From: Candidatus Bilophila faecipullorum
GTDB lineage: Bacteria > Desulfobacterota > Desulfovibrionia > Desulfovibrionales > Desulfovibrionaceae
Length of the DNA stretch: 33,614 nucleotides
Direction of reading: 5' to 3'
Assembly: GCA_944326695.1 (NCBI GenBank)
Contig: CALVEZ010000035.1
Span: 1 to 33,614 of the forward strand
Shown here piece by piece: positions 17,590 to 25,490 of the stretch. Numbering within the stretch: the first letter of the stretch is position 1; the number at the start of each line of letters is the position of its first letter. Both the position numbers and the translations under genes were made by a program. The notes beneath the pieces were generated by a model. That model did not search any database. It had not been told where the DNA came from and worked only from the letters and a program-made list of their open reading frames with translations.

Positions 17590-18050
17590 AGGCCCTCCGC
17601 GCGGGACAGGGCGGCGAGCCTCGGCGTCACGCGGGATATTTCCCGCTGAACCTCCATCCGCATGGGACATGCTCGCCCCGTCCTGCGCGGCCTTTTTTCA
17701 GAACGGCTGAACTCTGCCCGCGCGGGACATGGAGAAGCTCTTCCCCACAAGGGCCTGTAGCGCAGGGCGAACCTTCCACCCACACGGGACAGGGGCCAGC
17801 CCGAGGCCCGTGCCCTTCTTGCAAGTCGGCTGCGCGAGCCCCTGCCTGCGCGGGGTGCGGCGTGCCCCCCGAGCAGATGCCTGCGGCACAGGGGGCGAAT
17901 CCCTGCCTATGTGGGATGGGGGCCAGTCCAAGGCCCATACCCTTGCGTTATTGCTTGGAAGAATCCCCACCCGCACGGGGCAGGGTCTTCATAGGTGCGG
18001 CGCGTGGAGTCCGTCCCAGAAGAATCCCCACCCGCGCGGGGCAGGGGCTT
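17590..18050. repeat. Degenerate CRISPR-like tandem repeats, step near 61 bp
   Basis: A core of the form TCCCCACCCGCRCGGGGCAG recurs with centres near 17656, 17716, 17778, 17844, 17905, 17969 and 18030; steps are 60, 62, 66, 61, 64, 61. The last two copies (17962-17985 and 18023-18046) differ at one base. Each core is a palindrome (CCCC or CCCR left arm, GGGG or GGGA right arm, about 7-nt centre), while the DNA between cores differs. The geometry is that of type I-E arrays, but the cores are too diverged for a working array and no cas genes are present. It begins after about 330 bp of unremarkable GC-rich sequence and ends at the ridA stop. Confidence 0.6.
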
Positions 18051-18426
18051 ACAGGACGGCGGTAGCTTCGATTTCCACGCGCGCGCCCTTGGGCAGGGCG
18101 GCCACGGCCACGCAGGAACGGGCCGGAGGCTCGGAACCGAAGGTTTCGGCGTAGACGGCATTCACGGCCTGGAAATCAGCCATATCAACAATAAAGACAG
18201 TCACTTTGCTGACATTGGCGGGCGTAGCTCCGGCTTCGGCAAGGATGGCCTTCATGTTGGCGAGGGCCTGCGCAGCCTGCTCCTTCACGTCCGCCGAAAC
18301 AAGCTCGCCCGTGGCGGGGTCCATGCCGATCTGACCGGAAAGGTAAAGGGTATCGCCGCTTTTGATGGCCTGCGAATAAGGGCCGATGGCGGCGGGGGCC
18401 TTGGAGGTGGAAATGACGGTCTTCAT
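18049..18426 (-). CDS. ridA: RidA-family enamine/imine deaminase
   Basis: The 125-aa product is full length for the YjgF/YER057c/UK114 family, which hydrolyses reactive 2-aminoacrylate and related enamines formed by PLP enzymes. Visible signatures are APAAIGPYSQAIKSGDTLYLSGQIGMDP at the N-terminus and the C-terminal GSEPPARSCVAVAALPKGARVEIEATA, containing the conserved Arg that holds the substrate carboxylate and the final glutamate. The start (ATG 18426) follows GGAGACG. The stop overlaps the end of the degenerate repeat array. The nearest minus-strand upstream gene is the OsmC gene, more than 800 bp away, so it is probably a single-gene unit. Confidence 0.95.
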   Translation of the reverse strand: MKTVISTSKAPAAIGPYSQAIKSGDTLYLSGQIGMDPATGELVSADVKEQAAQALANMKAILAEAGATPANVSKVTVFIVDMADFQAVNAVYAETFGSEPPARSCVAVAALPKGARVEIEATAVL

Positions 18427-18587
18427 GTTCGTCTCCTGACGGTTGCGGGGCGGCGCGGCGGGCTGCCGGGCCTTTCCCTTGTTCTATGGACAGACGGGGA
18501 ACCTTCCCCGCCGTGGGTCGTTTTGCCGCGTGAGGCGGAGGGGCGCGGCGTCTCCCGGCGGGGGCGTTTCCCTCCACAGCCGTGGTT

Positions 18588-18716
18588 TAGTTGACTTTTT
18601 ACAAAAGTCAACGTGGACATTCCGCCCAAAAACGTCGTTTTTGGCAGAATCCACACCATGTTAGGGTGGACCACATCTGCGTGTGGCCAGAGCGGTTTCA
18701 ACATGAAACGGCTTTG
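18588..18716 (-). repeat. Four-hairpin repeat element, copy A
   Basis: Read on the minus strand, four stems follow each other: GCCGTTTC/GAAACCGC (one mismatch), GGCCACA/TGTGGTCC (one bulge), GCCAAAAACG/CGTTTTTGGGC and TTGACTTTT/AAAAGTCAA. The same order and spacing occur in copy B at 20181-20310. Copy A lies 160 bases upstream of ridA. An open frame runs through it (VWILPKTTFLGGMSTLTFVK) and is matched in copy B, but there is no ribosome site. Confidence 0.8.
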
Positions 18717-18730
18717 GCCCTCCCGTAAGG

Positions 18731-18960
18731 GCTTTCCCCCGCCCTGCCCTCCTCAGCCGGAGGGCCGTTTCCTTGACGCCATGCCGTGGGAAAGCGTCCT
18801 TTCCCTCCGCAACCGAGGGGGATTCCGGCAAGAGGCTCTTTCAGCCGTCTGGTCCCTTTCCCACTACAGCCGGGGGCTTCCGTGTGCGGGGAAGGCTCTT
18901 CTTCGCTACAGAGCCCTTTCCCCCAGCCGGGGGCCTTTCCTGCCGGGCGGCGGGAGCTGC
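18731..18960. repeat. Degenerate ~60-bp repeats next to hairpin element A
   Basis: CCTTTCCC followed by AGCCGGGGGCTTTCC-like sequence recurs near 18731, 18798, 18855 and 18915 (steps 67, 57, 60). Cores are again small GC palindromes. Bases 18961-19239 hold no gene and no clear repeat. Confidence 0.5.
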
Positions 18961-19239
18961 GGAACGCCCCGCAACGCGCCTTCTCTCCAGACGCGGGGCC
19001 AGCTTGCGGGCCGGATGCGGTTCACATCCACGGCGCAGGGTTCTTTCCTCCGCAGGGCCGGGAGGGGCGCGGGACAAGCCGCCCCGACCGCCTTCTCGCC
19101 GCATGGCGCATGGCCGATGGAAGCCATCCGCGCCCTCCGCCGCCTGTCCCCGGCGTTCCGGGGACGGCATGGGGAAGCTCCCGGGCGGGGCACGGGATGG
19201 CTCACGAAAAACAGCTTTTTCAGCTACTTATACGATGTC

Positions 19240-19650
19240 CTAGCGCGCCCACCTGAACGTGAAGACCTGTTCCACGTCCGGGTGCAGGCTCAGGTGGACG
19301 GGGCAGGTATGCGCGGCGCGCTCGATCATGGTCTTCTGCTTGGGGGTATAGTCGCGGTCGGGCATGACGAAGGTCACTTCGATTTTCCCGATGCGGCGCG
19401 GGCTGGCGCTCATGGTCTTGACCACCTCGATCTCGGTCCCCACCACGTCTACGTCGTGCATCTTGCCGTAAATGCCGATGATCGTCATGGCGCAGGAGGC
19501 CAGCGCGGTCACGCAGAGATCGGTGGGGGAAAACGCCTCTCCCTTGCCGTTGTTGTCCACGGGAGCGTCGCTGACGAGTTTGGTCCCGCTGGCGACATGG
19601 ATGCATTCCACGCGCAGATCGCCAAGATATTTCGCGGTCACAGTAGCCAT
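19240..19650 (-). CDS. OsmC/Ohr-family protein
   Basis: The 136-aa product belongs to the OsmC family of thiol-dependent peroxidases that reduce organic hydroperoxides. The two reactive cysteines are in the right places: one in FSPTDLCVTALASC (residues about 45-58) and one in the C-terminal AHTCPVHLSLHPDVEQ. I chose ATG 19650 after AGGAGAG; the frame extends to 19713 but without a ribosome site. A promoter and a perfect palindrome lie directly upstream. It is closer to the YhfA/OsmC-like branch than to Ohr as far as I can tell by eye. Likely role: oxidative-stress defence in an anaerobe. Confidence 0.9.
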   Translation of the reverse strand: MATVTAKYLGDLRVECIHVASGTKLVSDAPVDNNGKGEAFSPTDLCVTALASCAMTIIGIYGKMHDVDVVGTEIEVVKTMSASPRRIGKIEVTFVMPDRDYTPKQKTMIERAAHTCPVHLSLHPDVEQVFTFRWAR

Positions 19651-19690
19651 AATCTCTCCTTCAGGTTGGGGTATCCGACAACGTGCCCGT

Positions 19691-19731
19691 AGCATACATC
19701 GCCCTGCCCTCAATGGTCAACCGTATACGGT
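19691..19731 (-). promoter_or_regulatory. Promoter and palindromic operator of the OsmC gene
   Basis: On the minus strand TTGACC (19720-19715) and TATGCT (19696-19691) are separated by 18 bp. Directly upstream, and sharing one base with the -35, is ACCGTATACGGT (19720-19731), a perfect 12-bp palindrome. That position suits a repressor or an activator of a stress gene. Confidence 0.6.
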
Positions 19732-19751
19732 CGTACAGTTTTGCTGGAGAA

Positions 19752-19839
19752 CCATCTCCGCCTGCACGCGGACTCGATCCCTCTTATGCCGTAGCTGCTA
19801 ACAGTACGCAGGCCATCTCCGCCTGCGCGCGGACTCGAT
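19752..19839. repeat. Two near-identical 27-bp palindromic repeats 61 bp apart (CRISPR-like)
   Basis: Bases 19752-19778 and 19813-19839 differ at one position (CCTGCACG versus CCTGCGCG). Each contains TCCGC-N6-GCGGA. The spacer between them is 34 bp and shows no internal repetition. The 61-bp step and palindromic core match the geometry of a minimal type I-E array; the core resembles the more degenerate units at 17590-18050. No third copy is recognisable at the next expected position. Confidence 0.6.
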
Positions 19840-20120
19840 GAGGACGAGGCCACCTCGACCATCGTCCGGGCCTTCACCACAGCCCCCTCCCTGAACCGGG
19901 ACGCTGCGGTGCGCCACCGTCCCTTTCCGCAAAGGACACAGGAGTGAAGCCACGGGCGGGGCGGAAAAGGCCCTCCGAACGGGACACGAACCGCCGTCGC
20001 CCGCGCGCCGGGGCCGTGGGAAGGGCTACGCAAGGCCGCGCCTCGGGCGTATCGGCACTGGACAAAGAAAGCCCTGTTTCCCGGCCTGTTGCCCCCTCCT
20101 CCGTCAGGAAAAAGACTTTT
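19840..20120. other. Spacer without a recognised gene
   Basis: GC-rich, low-complexity sequence with no supported gene. At 20121-20150 there is CACCTGAAAAATGAGGATA, a motif shared with the element at 32425-32542 (CCTGAAAAAAATGAGGATA). Confidence 0.4.
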
Positions 20121-20180
20121 CCAAGCCACCTGAAAAATGAGGATAGGGAAAAGAGCGTCCACAGGCTCTAAAGCAGATGA

Positions 20181-20310
20181 ACGGTGACTTTTTACAAAAG
20201 CCACTGTTGGCATTCCGCCAAAAAACGCCGCTTTTGGCCGAATCCACGCCACCTTACTGCGGGCCACATCTGCGTGCGGCCAGAGCCGTTTCCACGTGAA
20301 ACGGCCCTAG
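20181..20310 (-). repeat. Four-hairpin repeat element, copy B
   Basis: On the minus strand it starts within the last codons of the sigma-54 regulator and contains GCCGTTTC-ACGTG-GAAACGGC (perfect), GGCCGCA/TGTGGCC (one G-U), GCCAAAAGC/GTTTTTTGGC (with a G-U pair) and GTGGCTTTT/AAAAGTCAC (one G-U). Differences from copy A often keep the pairing. It could serve as a 3' end structure for the regulator mRNA. Confidence 0.8.
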
Positions 20311-21740
20311 AGCGGGATGCCGAGCGCCTTCATCTTCAAATACAGCGTGTTGCGCGCGATGCCAAGGAGTCTCGCGGCCTTGCTCTTGTTGCCGTGCGCG
20401 GCGGCGAGCGCGGCTTCGATGGCGCGGCGTTCCGTTTCGTCGTGCAGGGCGTCGAGGCGGACCGCCCCGGCGCGGGCCGGGGCCTCGCCCACCGGGAACG
20501 ACGCCGTAAGGCGGCCCGGGAGGTAGTCGGGCGTCAGTTCCCGTTGGTCGTCGTCCATGCAGCAATAGGCGTAGGCCAGCACGTTCTTGAGTTCGCGCAC
20601 GTTGCCGGGCCAGGGGTAGCGCCGGAAAATGGCGAGGACTTCCGGCGACACCCGCACGTCGAGCGCCCGTTGCGCCCCACAGATGCCCTCAAGGAACTGG
20701 GAAATCAAGATGGGTATATCTTCCCGGCGCTTGCGCAAAGGCGGGAGGTTCAGCTCAAGGATGTTCAGGCGGTGGTAGAGGTCTTCGCGGAAGGTGCCCT
20801 CGGCCACCAAATCGGGCAGGTTGCGGTTGGTGGCGGCGATGAGCCGGAAGTCCGAACGCCCGCCGCTCGGCGCGCCCAGCTTCTGGATTTCGCAGCTTTC
20901 CAGCACGCGCAGGAGCTTGGCCTGAAGGTAAAAGGGCAGTTCCCCGATTTCGTCCAGAAAAATCGTGCCTTTGTCCGCCAGCTCGAATTTCCCCTTCTGG
21001 CCGCCCTTGCGCGCCCCCGTAAACGCCCCCTCCACATAGCCGAAGAGTTCCGACTCCGCCAGCTCGCGGGGAAGCGCCGCGCAGTTCACCGAGACGAAGG
21101 CACCCTCGGCGCGGGGGCTCGCCAGATGCACGGCCTGCGCGAACAATTCCTTGCCCGTGCCGCTCTCCCCGAGGATGAGCACGGGCTCGCGGCTGCGCGC
21201 GAAGCGACGCCCCATCACCTTCAGCGACTGCATGACCGCCGATTCCCCCACCAGATCGTCGAAGGAACACAGGCTTCTGCCCGGGTTTTCCTCGGAAACG
21301 ATGTAGCCGACCTTCTGCTTGAGGCGCTGGATGTCCAGAAGCAGCTCGTCGATGCGCTTCTTTTCGTAGGTGGTGGTGATGACCTCGGAAAGGCAGCAGA
21401 GCAGATTCCCGGCATCGTCCAGAATGGGGTAGCGGCGGCAAATCCCCTCAATCCCGTTGAACATGATGCTGTTGAGGGTGTTGATCGTCCTGTTTTTCAG
21501 GGAGTCCAGCACCCCGCGCTCGCCGGTCCGGAACACCGCGTCGATCTTCCGGCCCACCACGCTCTCGGAAGGATCGAGCCCGTAGATGCGGTAACAGGGC
21601 CGGGAAAAATAGCGGATGGTGCCCGTCGGGTCCGTGACCGACACGCCGATGCTGAGGGTATCCAGAAAGCGCCGGAACAGGGGGTTTTCCATGAGGCGGT
21701 CGAAATCCTCGTCCGAAGCCACGGCAAAAGGCTGAAGCAT
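20307..21740 (-). CDS. Sigma-54-dependent transcriptional activator with PAS domain
   Basis: The 477-aa product has an N-terminal PAS-type sensor (about 20-125, SIGVSVTDPTGTIRYFSRPC), a linker, a full AAA+ sigma-54 interaction domain and a C-terminal Fis-type helix-turn-helix (NKSKAARLLGIARNTLYLKM). ATPase motifs are Walker A GESGTGKE near 190, the sigma-54-contacting GAFTGA loop, Walker B GTIFLDEIGE and the sensor region RLIAATNRNL. The start is ATG 21740 after GGGGAGA. It diverges from the symporter gene, whose upstream region has a -24/-12 promoter and an inverted repeat, so the neighbouring transporter and amidohydrolase are the likely targets. The PAS domain or preceding sequence may bind the inducer. 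Confidence 0.95.
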   Translation of the reverse strand: MLQPFAVASDEDFDRLMENPLFRRFLDTLSIGVSVTDPTGTIRYFSRPCYRIYGLDPSESVVGRKIDAVFRTGERGVLDSLKNRTINTLNSIMFNGIEGICRRYPILDDAGNLLCCLSEVITTTYEKKRIDELLLDIQRLKQKVGYIVSEENPGRSLCSFDDLVGESAVMQSLKVMGRRFARSREPVLILGESGTGKELFAQAVHLASPRAEGAFVSVNCAALPRELAESELFGYVEGAFTGARKGGQKGKFELADKGTIFLDEIGELPFYLQAKLLRVLESCEIQKLGAPSGGRSDFRLIAATNRNLPDLVAEGTFREDLYHRLNILELNLPPLRKRREDIPILISQFLEGICGAQRALDVRVSPEVLAIFRRYPWPGNVRELKNVLAYAYCCMDDDQRELTPDYLPGRLTASFPVGEAPARAGAVRLDALHDETERRAIEAALAAAHGNKSKAARLLGIARNTLYLKMKALGIPL

Positions 21741-21837
21741 GGCGTATCTCCCCGCCGCCGGACGGCGCGGAAGCGCGGCTTCCGCCAGCCCGGGCCAAGA
21801 GTGTCATAGAAAAAGGACAGTTTTCCCCTATCATACC

Positions 21838-21935
21838 GGGAAACATGGTAAAAGGACATCTGTCACATATATGGGACAAAAGACGGTCAAGAACAGGCAG
21901 CCCTTTTCCCAACATCCTTAAATACCATGTTTCCC
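21838..21935. promoter_or_regulatory. Inverted-repeat enhancer site for the sigma-54 activator
   Basis: GGGAAACATGGTA (21838-21850) and TACCATGTTTCCC (21923-21935) are perfect 13-bp inverted copies, with centres 85 bp apart. Between and beside them are smaller dyads, such as GGACATCTGTC near 21854. The pair lies 10-105 bp upstream of the -24/-12 promoter, where activator sites are expected. Face-to-face sites of this length are unusual; each arm contains CATG. Confidence 0.65.
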
Positions 21936-21941
21936 ACGTGA

Positions 21942-21955
21942 GGCATGAGGCTTGC
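21942..21955 (+). promoter_or_regulatory. Sigma-54 (-24/-12) promoter of the symporter gene
   Basis: GGCATG-AGGC-TTGC matches the consensus GGCACG-N4-TTGC at all but one position, with GG and GC at the exact spacing. It points toward the symporter ATG at 22064, giving a leader of about 95 nt. Confidence 0.8.
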
Positions 21956-22063
21956 ATTATAAATCATGGCCGGGGGGAGCGCAAGCCGTGACAGGCCCGC
22001 CGCGCGTCCCGGGAAAGGCCGGGGACGGCCACCCCCTCACCCCAACAAACCGGAGTCGGACGT

Positions 22064-23458
22064 ATGGGAAGCGATTTTGAAAACCTCATTCTTTTCGGCC
22101 TGCTTTCGCTCATGCTGCTCATCGGCACGTGGCTGCGCGCCAGGATCAAGCTGTTTCAGGACTACCTCGTCCCCGCCAGCATCATCGGGGGGCTCATCGG
22201 CTTTGCGCTCGTGTCCACGGGCTGGCTGAAATTCGGGGACTGGCAGATCACGAGCAAGAGCTTCAACTGGTTCCTTTTCCACGCCTTCAACATCAGCTAC
22301 ATCTCCCTGCTGCTCACCCGGCCCCGCGAGTCGAACGCCAACGTCTCCCGCACGGTGGTGCGCGGCGGCATGTGGCAGACGCTCATCTGGACCATCAGCC
22401 TGCCCATGCAGGCGCTCATCGGCGGGGCGGTGATCTGGCTCTACAACCTGATCACCGGAAACAGCCTCAGCGAATTCATCGGCATGATCGTCACGCACGG
22501 CTACACGCAGGGGCCGGGGCAGGCCTACGCCTTCGGTACGCTGTGGGAAAAGGGCGGCATCGCAGACTGCGCCACCATCGGGGTCATCTACGCGGCGCTC
22601 GGCTTCCTCACCGCCGCCCTCGTGGGCGTGCCGCTGGCCCGCTGGTTCGTGCGCAAGGGCCTCAACGCCAACAAGTCCGGCGCGTCGCTGACCCGGGAAT
22701 TCCTGACCGGCGTCATGGACGAGAAGTCCACGGCCACCAACGGTCGCGAAACCACCCACGCCTCCACCATTGATACGCTGGCCTTCCACGTGGCCCTCGT
22801 CGGGCTCGTCTACCTGCTCACCTACGCCGAGCTGTCGTGGGTGCAGGCCAACGTCAAGCCCTTCTTCGATCAGTACAAGTGGCTGAAGGGCTTCGGGGCC
22901 ACGCTCTCCATGCCCATGTTCTTCATCCACGGGCTCATCGTGGCGTGGCTCGTGCGTACGGTCCTCATCAAGCTCGGCGCGGGCAGGCTCATGGACCCCG
23001 TGGTCCAGACGCGCATCACCGGCGCTTCCGTCGACTTCCTGCTCACCGCCACCATCATGTCCATCCACCTCGTCATCCTGAAGCAGTACGTGGTGCCGAT
23101 CTTCCTCGTGGCCTTCTGCGTGACGCTCTTTACCCTCTTCCTCAACCTGTGGTTCGGACGCCGTACCGACTACGGCCCCGAACGCACCCTCTGCCAGTTC
23201 GGGTGCTGCTGCGGCTCCACGGCCACGGGCCTTTTGCTGCTGCGCATCATCGACCCGGACTTCAGCACGCCCGCCACGCTGGAACTGGCCTTCTTCAACG
23301 TGGGCATCCTCGTGACCTGCGCGCCCATCCTCTATTTCTTCGCCCCGGCCTTCTACACCTTCACCGGGATGGAGATCTTCATGATTTATGGAGCCATCAC
23401 TCTGCTCTCCATCGGGGCCATGTTCGCCTTGCGTCTCGTGGGCCGCAGACAGTGGTGA
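22064..23458 (+). CDS. GltS-like sodium:glutamate symporter family transporter
   Basis: The 464-aa product is a polytopic inner-membrane protein. The N-terminus (LLSLMLLIGTWLRARIKLFQ, then DYLVPASIIGGLIGF) has the PAxIxGGLIG pattern of GltS. Glycine-rich loops follow (GYTQGPGQAYAFG; FGCCCGSTATGLLLLR), matching the re-entrant GxGQ and GxTATA-like segments of the two inverted halves. It is longer than E. coli GltS (about 400 aa), mostly in the central hydrophilic part (ARWFVRKGLNANKSG to TNGRETTH). Probably imports an acidic or acylated amino acid with sodium. It is the first gene of a sigma-54-driven unit with the amidohydrolase. Confidence 0.8.
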   Translation: MGSDFENLILFGLLSLMLLIGTWLRARIKLFQDYLVPASIIGGLIGFALVSTGWLKFGDWQITSKSFNWFLFHAFNISYISLLLTRPRESNANVSRTVVRGGMWQTLIWTISLPMQALIGGAVIWLYNLITGNSLSEFIGMIVTHGYTQGPGQAYAFGTLWEKGGIADCATIGVIYAALGFLTAALVGVPLARWFVRKGLNANKSGASLTREFLTGVMDEKSTATNGRETTHASTIDTLAFHVALVGLVYLLTYAELSWVQANVKPFFDQYKWLKGFGATLSMPMFFIHGLIVAWLVRTVLIKLGAGRLMDPVVQTRITGASVDFLLTATIMSIHLVILKQYVVPIFLVAFCVTLFTLFLNLWFGRRTDYGPERTLCQFGCCCGSTATGLLLLRIIDPDFSTPATLELAFFNVGILVTCAPILYFFAPAFYTFTGMEIFMIYGAITLLSIGAMFALRLVGRRQW

Positions 23459-23465
23459 CCCCTTC

Positions 23466-23529
23466 GCGGCGGGCAGGTTCCCGCCGCCCCTGACCCGGCA
23501 AACGGCCGCGTTGGCGGGCCTTGCCCGCC
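23466..23529 (+). promoter_or_regulatory. Two intercistronic hairpins
   Basis: GCGGCGGG-N6-CCCGCCGC (23466-23487) and GGCGGGC-CTT-GCCCGCC (23513-23529) fall between the symporter and the amidohydrolase. Neither has a T-run, so they may stabilise the upstream message or partly reduce readthrough. Confidence 0.5.
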
Positions 23530-23710
23530 GTTCCTCCTCGCGGCCGCGCGCCGGGACCAAGTCCTTATCATGCTCCGCCCACCCCGGCGACGGAGAGCGT
23601 ATCCCGGAACCGCCGCCGTCCGCGCAGCCGCGAGGGATACATCCCCTGAACCCGCCCCCGCTGTCTGTCCATCGGCAGGGGCGACAACCTCCATGCGAAA
23701 AAGGAACGGC

Positions 23711-25315
23711 ATGAACACCGAAGACACCCTCATCATAAGCTGTCCCACCATCCTGACCTTCGACGAGGCCGCCCCGCGCGCCGAGGCCGTGGTGGTCGGC
23801 GGCGGCGTCATCCGCGCCGTGGGCACGCTTGAGGAGGCCCGCGCCTTCGCCCCCGTCGGGCGGGAAATCCGCCTAGAAGAAGGCGCGCTGCTTCCCGGCT
23901 TCATCGACTCGCACAGCCACCTTTCCCTCTACGCCCAGTGCCGCAGCCAGTTTTACTGCGATACGGCGTACGGCACGGTAGCGAAGCTCACCGAGGCTTT
24001 CCGCGCCTATGCCGACGCCCGGCCCGGCGAGGCGTGGCTCCTCGGCTACTGCTACGACGACACGGGCATGGGCGAGCCGAGGCACCTCACCCGGCATGAT
24101 CTCGACGCGGTTTGCGCCGACCGGCCCGTCTTCGTCTCGCACATCACGAGTCACATGGGCTACGGCAACACCGAAGCCCTGCGGCGTCTCGGCATCACCG
24201 CCGATCTGCGCGTGGAGGGCGGCTCCATCGCCCTTGGGGAGGACGGACGCCCCGAAGGGCTGCTGCGCGAAAACGCCTATTTCGAGGCCTTCCGAAAAAT
24301 CCCCGCCTGCCCGCCCGAATCCCTGCCCGGGGCCATCGAGCGCGCCGTAGCCGACTACAACCGCGCGGGCTTCACGGCCTTTCAGGACGGCGGCATCGGC
24401 CTCGGGCCCGGCGCGCACGCCATCCTGCGCGCCTACAACGATCTGGCCCGGCAAGGCCGGCTCAACGCCCGCGGCTACCTGCACTTCATGCCGCCGCTCA
24501 TGGACGAGCTGCTTGAGACGGGCGTGTGGAACCTGCCCGTTTCCGACCACCTTTATTACGGCGGGGTCAAGTCCTTCGCGGACGGCTCCATCCAGTCGCT
24601 GACCGCCGTGCTCGGCGCGCCCTACGCGTGCAGGCCCGGCTTTTGCGGCGACGAGGTGGCCTCGCCGCGCAGCATCGCGGACCTCATCGGGCGCTACCAC
24701 CGCCTCGGGGTGCCCGTGGCCTTCCACGCCAACGGCGACGCGGCCATCGAATACGTGACGCGCGGCTTTGAGGAGGCACTGGCCGCGTGCCCGCGCAAGG
24801 TGCCGGGACACATGATCATTCATACACAGATGGCCTCGGACGATCAGCTCGCCCGCCTGCACGCCTGCGGCGTGACCCCCACCTTCTTCGTCCGCCACGT
24901 CAACGTCTGGGGCGAGCGCCACGTCAACATCTTCCTCGGCGAGGAGCGCGCCGCCCGCCTCGATCCCTGCGGCTCCTGCGTGCGGCTGGGCATCCCCTTT
25001 GCCCTGCATGTGGACTCACCCGTGCAGCCGGTGGACGCGATCAGGTCCATCCACACCGCCGTCAACCGCACCACCTCGGCGGGCCGCGTCCTCGGCCCGG
25101 ATCAGCGCGTCTCCACGCTGCACGCGCTCAGGGCCTATACCGCCGACGCCGCCCGCTGCGCCGCGCTTCAGGGCAGGATTGGCCGCATCGCCCCGGGCCT
25201 TTTCGCGGATTTCGTCCAGCTTTCCGCCGACCCGCTGGCCACACCGCCCGAAGCCCTCGAAAAGCTCTCCGTCCTGCGCACCATCTGCGGCGGACGCGTC
25301 GTTTACGAAGCCTGA
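23711..25315 (+). CDS. YtcJ-like metal-dependent amidohydrolase
   Basis: The 534-aa product belongs to the amidohydrolase_3 (YtcJ) group of TIM-barrel metal hydrolases that cleave amide or imide bonds. Visible metal ligands are H68 and H70 in GFIDSHSHL, a His in VAFHANGDAAIE, a His in MIIHTQMAS and an Asp in FALHVDSPV. The C-terminus (LFADFVQLSADPL...RVVYEA) is the small beta domain typical of the family. ATG 23711 follows AAGGA; an upstream frame to 23570 lacks a ribosome site and is Pro/Arg/Ala-rich. No signal peptide, so cytoplasmic. Its place after the symporter suggests it hydrolyses the imported compound, perhaps an N-acylated amino acid; the substrate is inferred only from context. Confidence 0.9.
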   Translation: MNTEDTLIISCPTILTFDEAAPRAEAVVVGGGVIRAVGTLEEARAFAPVGREIRLEEGALLPGFIDSHSHLSLYAQCRSQFYCDTAYGTVAKLTEAFRAYADARPGEAWLLGYCYDDTGMGEPRHLTRHDLDAVCADRPVFVSHITSHMGYGNTEALRRLGITADLRVEGGSIALGEDGRPEGLLRENAYFEAFRKIPACPPESLPGAIERAVADYNRAGFTAFQDGGIGLGPGAHAILRAYNDLARQGRLNARGYLHFMPPLMDELLETGVWNLPVSDHLYYGGVKSFADGSIQSLTAVLGAPYACRPGFCGDEVASPRSIADLIGRYHRLGVPVAFHANGDAAIEYVTRGFEEALAACPRKVPGHMIIHTQMASDDQLARLHACGVTPTFFVRHVNVWGERHVNIFLGEERAARLDPCGSCVRLGIPFALHVDSPVQPVDAIRSIHTAVNRTTSAGRVLGPDQRVSTLHALRAYTADAARCAALQGRIGRIAPGLFADFVQLSADPLATPPEALEKLSVLRTICGGRVVYEA

Positions 25316-25366
25316 TCCTCACTCCTCTTGGGCGCGGCCTTTCCGGGCCCGCCCGGGCAGGGCCGC

Positions 25367-25398
25367 CGCCCCCGGGACGCCTATTGTTCCCGGGGGCG
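25367..25398 (+). terminator. Hairpin after the amidohydrolase gene
   Basis: CGCCCCCGGGA (25367-25377) and TCCCGGGGGCG (25388-25398) are a perfect 11-bp stem with a 10-nt loop, 52 bases after the stop. It is followed by CGCTCGTTT, a poor T-run. Confidence 0.55.
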
Positions 25399-25450
25399 CG
25401 CTCGTTTCCACGCTGGAAAAGGCGCGCGGACGTCTGCGGCCATACGATCG

Positions 25451-25490
25451 CAAGAAAGAAGAAAAAGATGATGATGAGGAGGAGGAGGAT
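25451..25490. repeat. Purine-rich microsatellite at the edge of the low-GC segment
   Basis: AAGAAAGAAGAAAAA is followed by (GAT)3 and (GAG)4 with a final GAT. It resembles the GAA/GAT tract at 5228 and lies exactly where base composition shifts from GC-rich to AT-rich. Confidence 0.7.

Noticed and set aside
17590..18050. Annotating a functional CRISPR array
   Set aside because: Repeat cores are too diverged, steps vary by several bases and no cas gene is present, so I list it only as CRISPR-like repeats.
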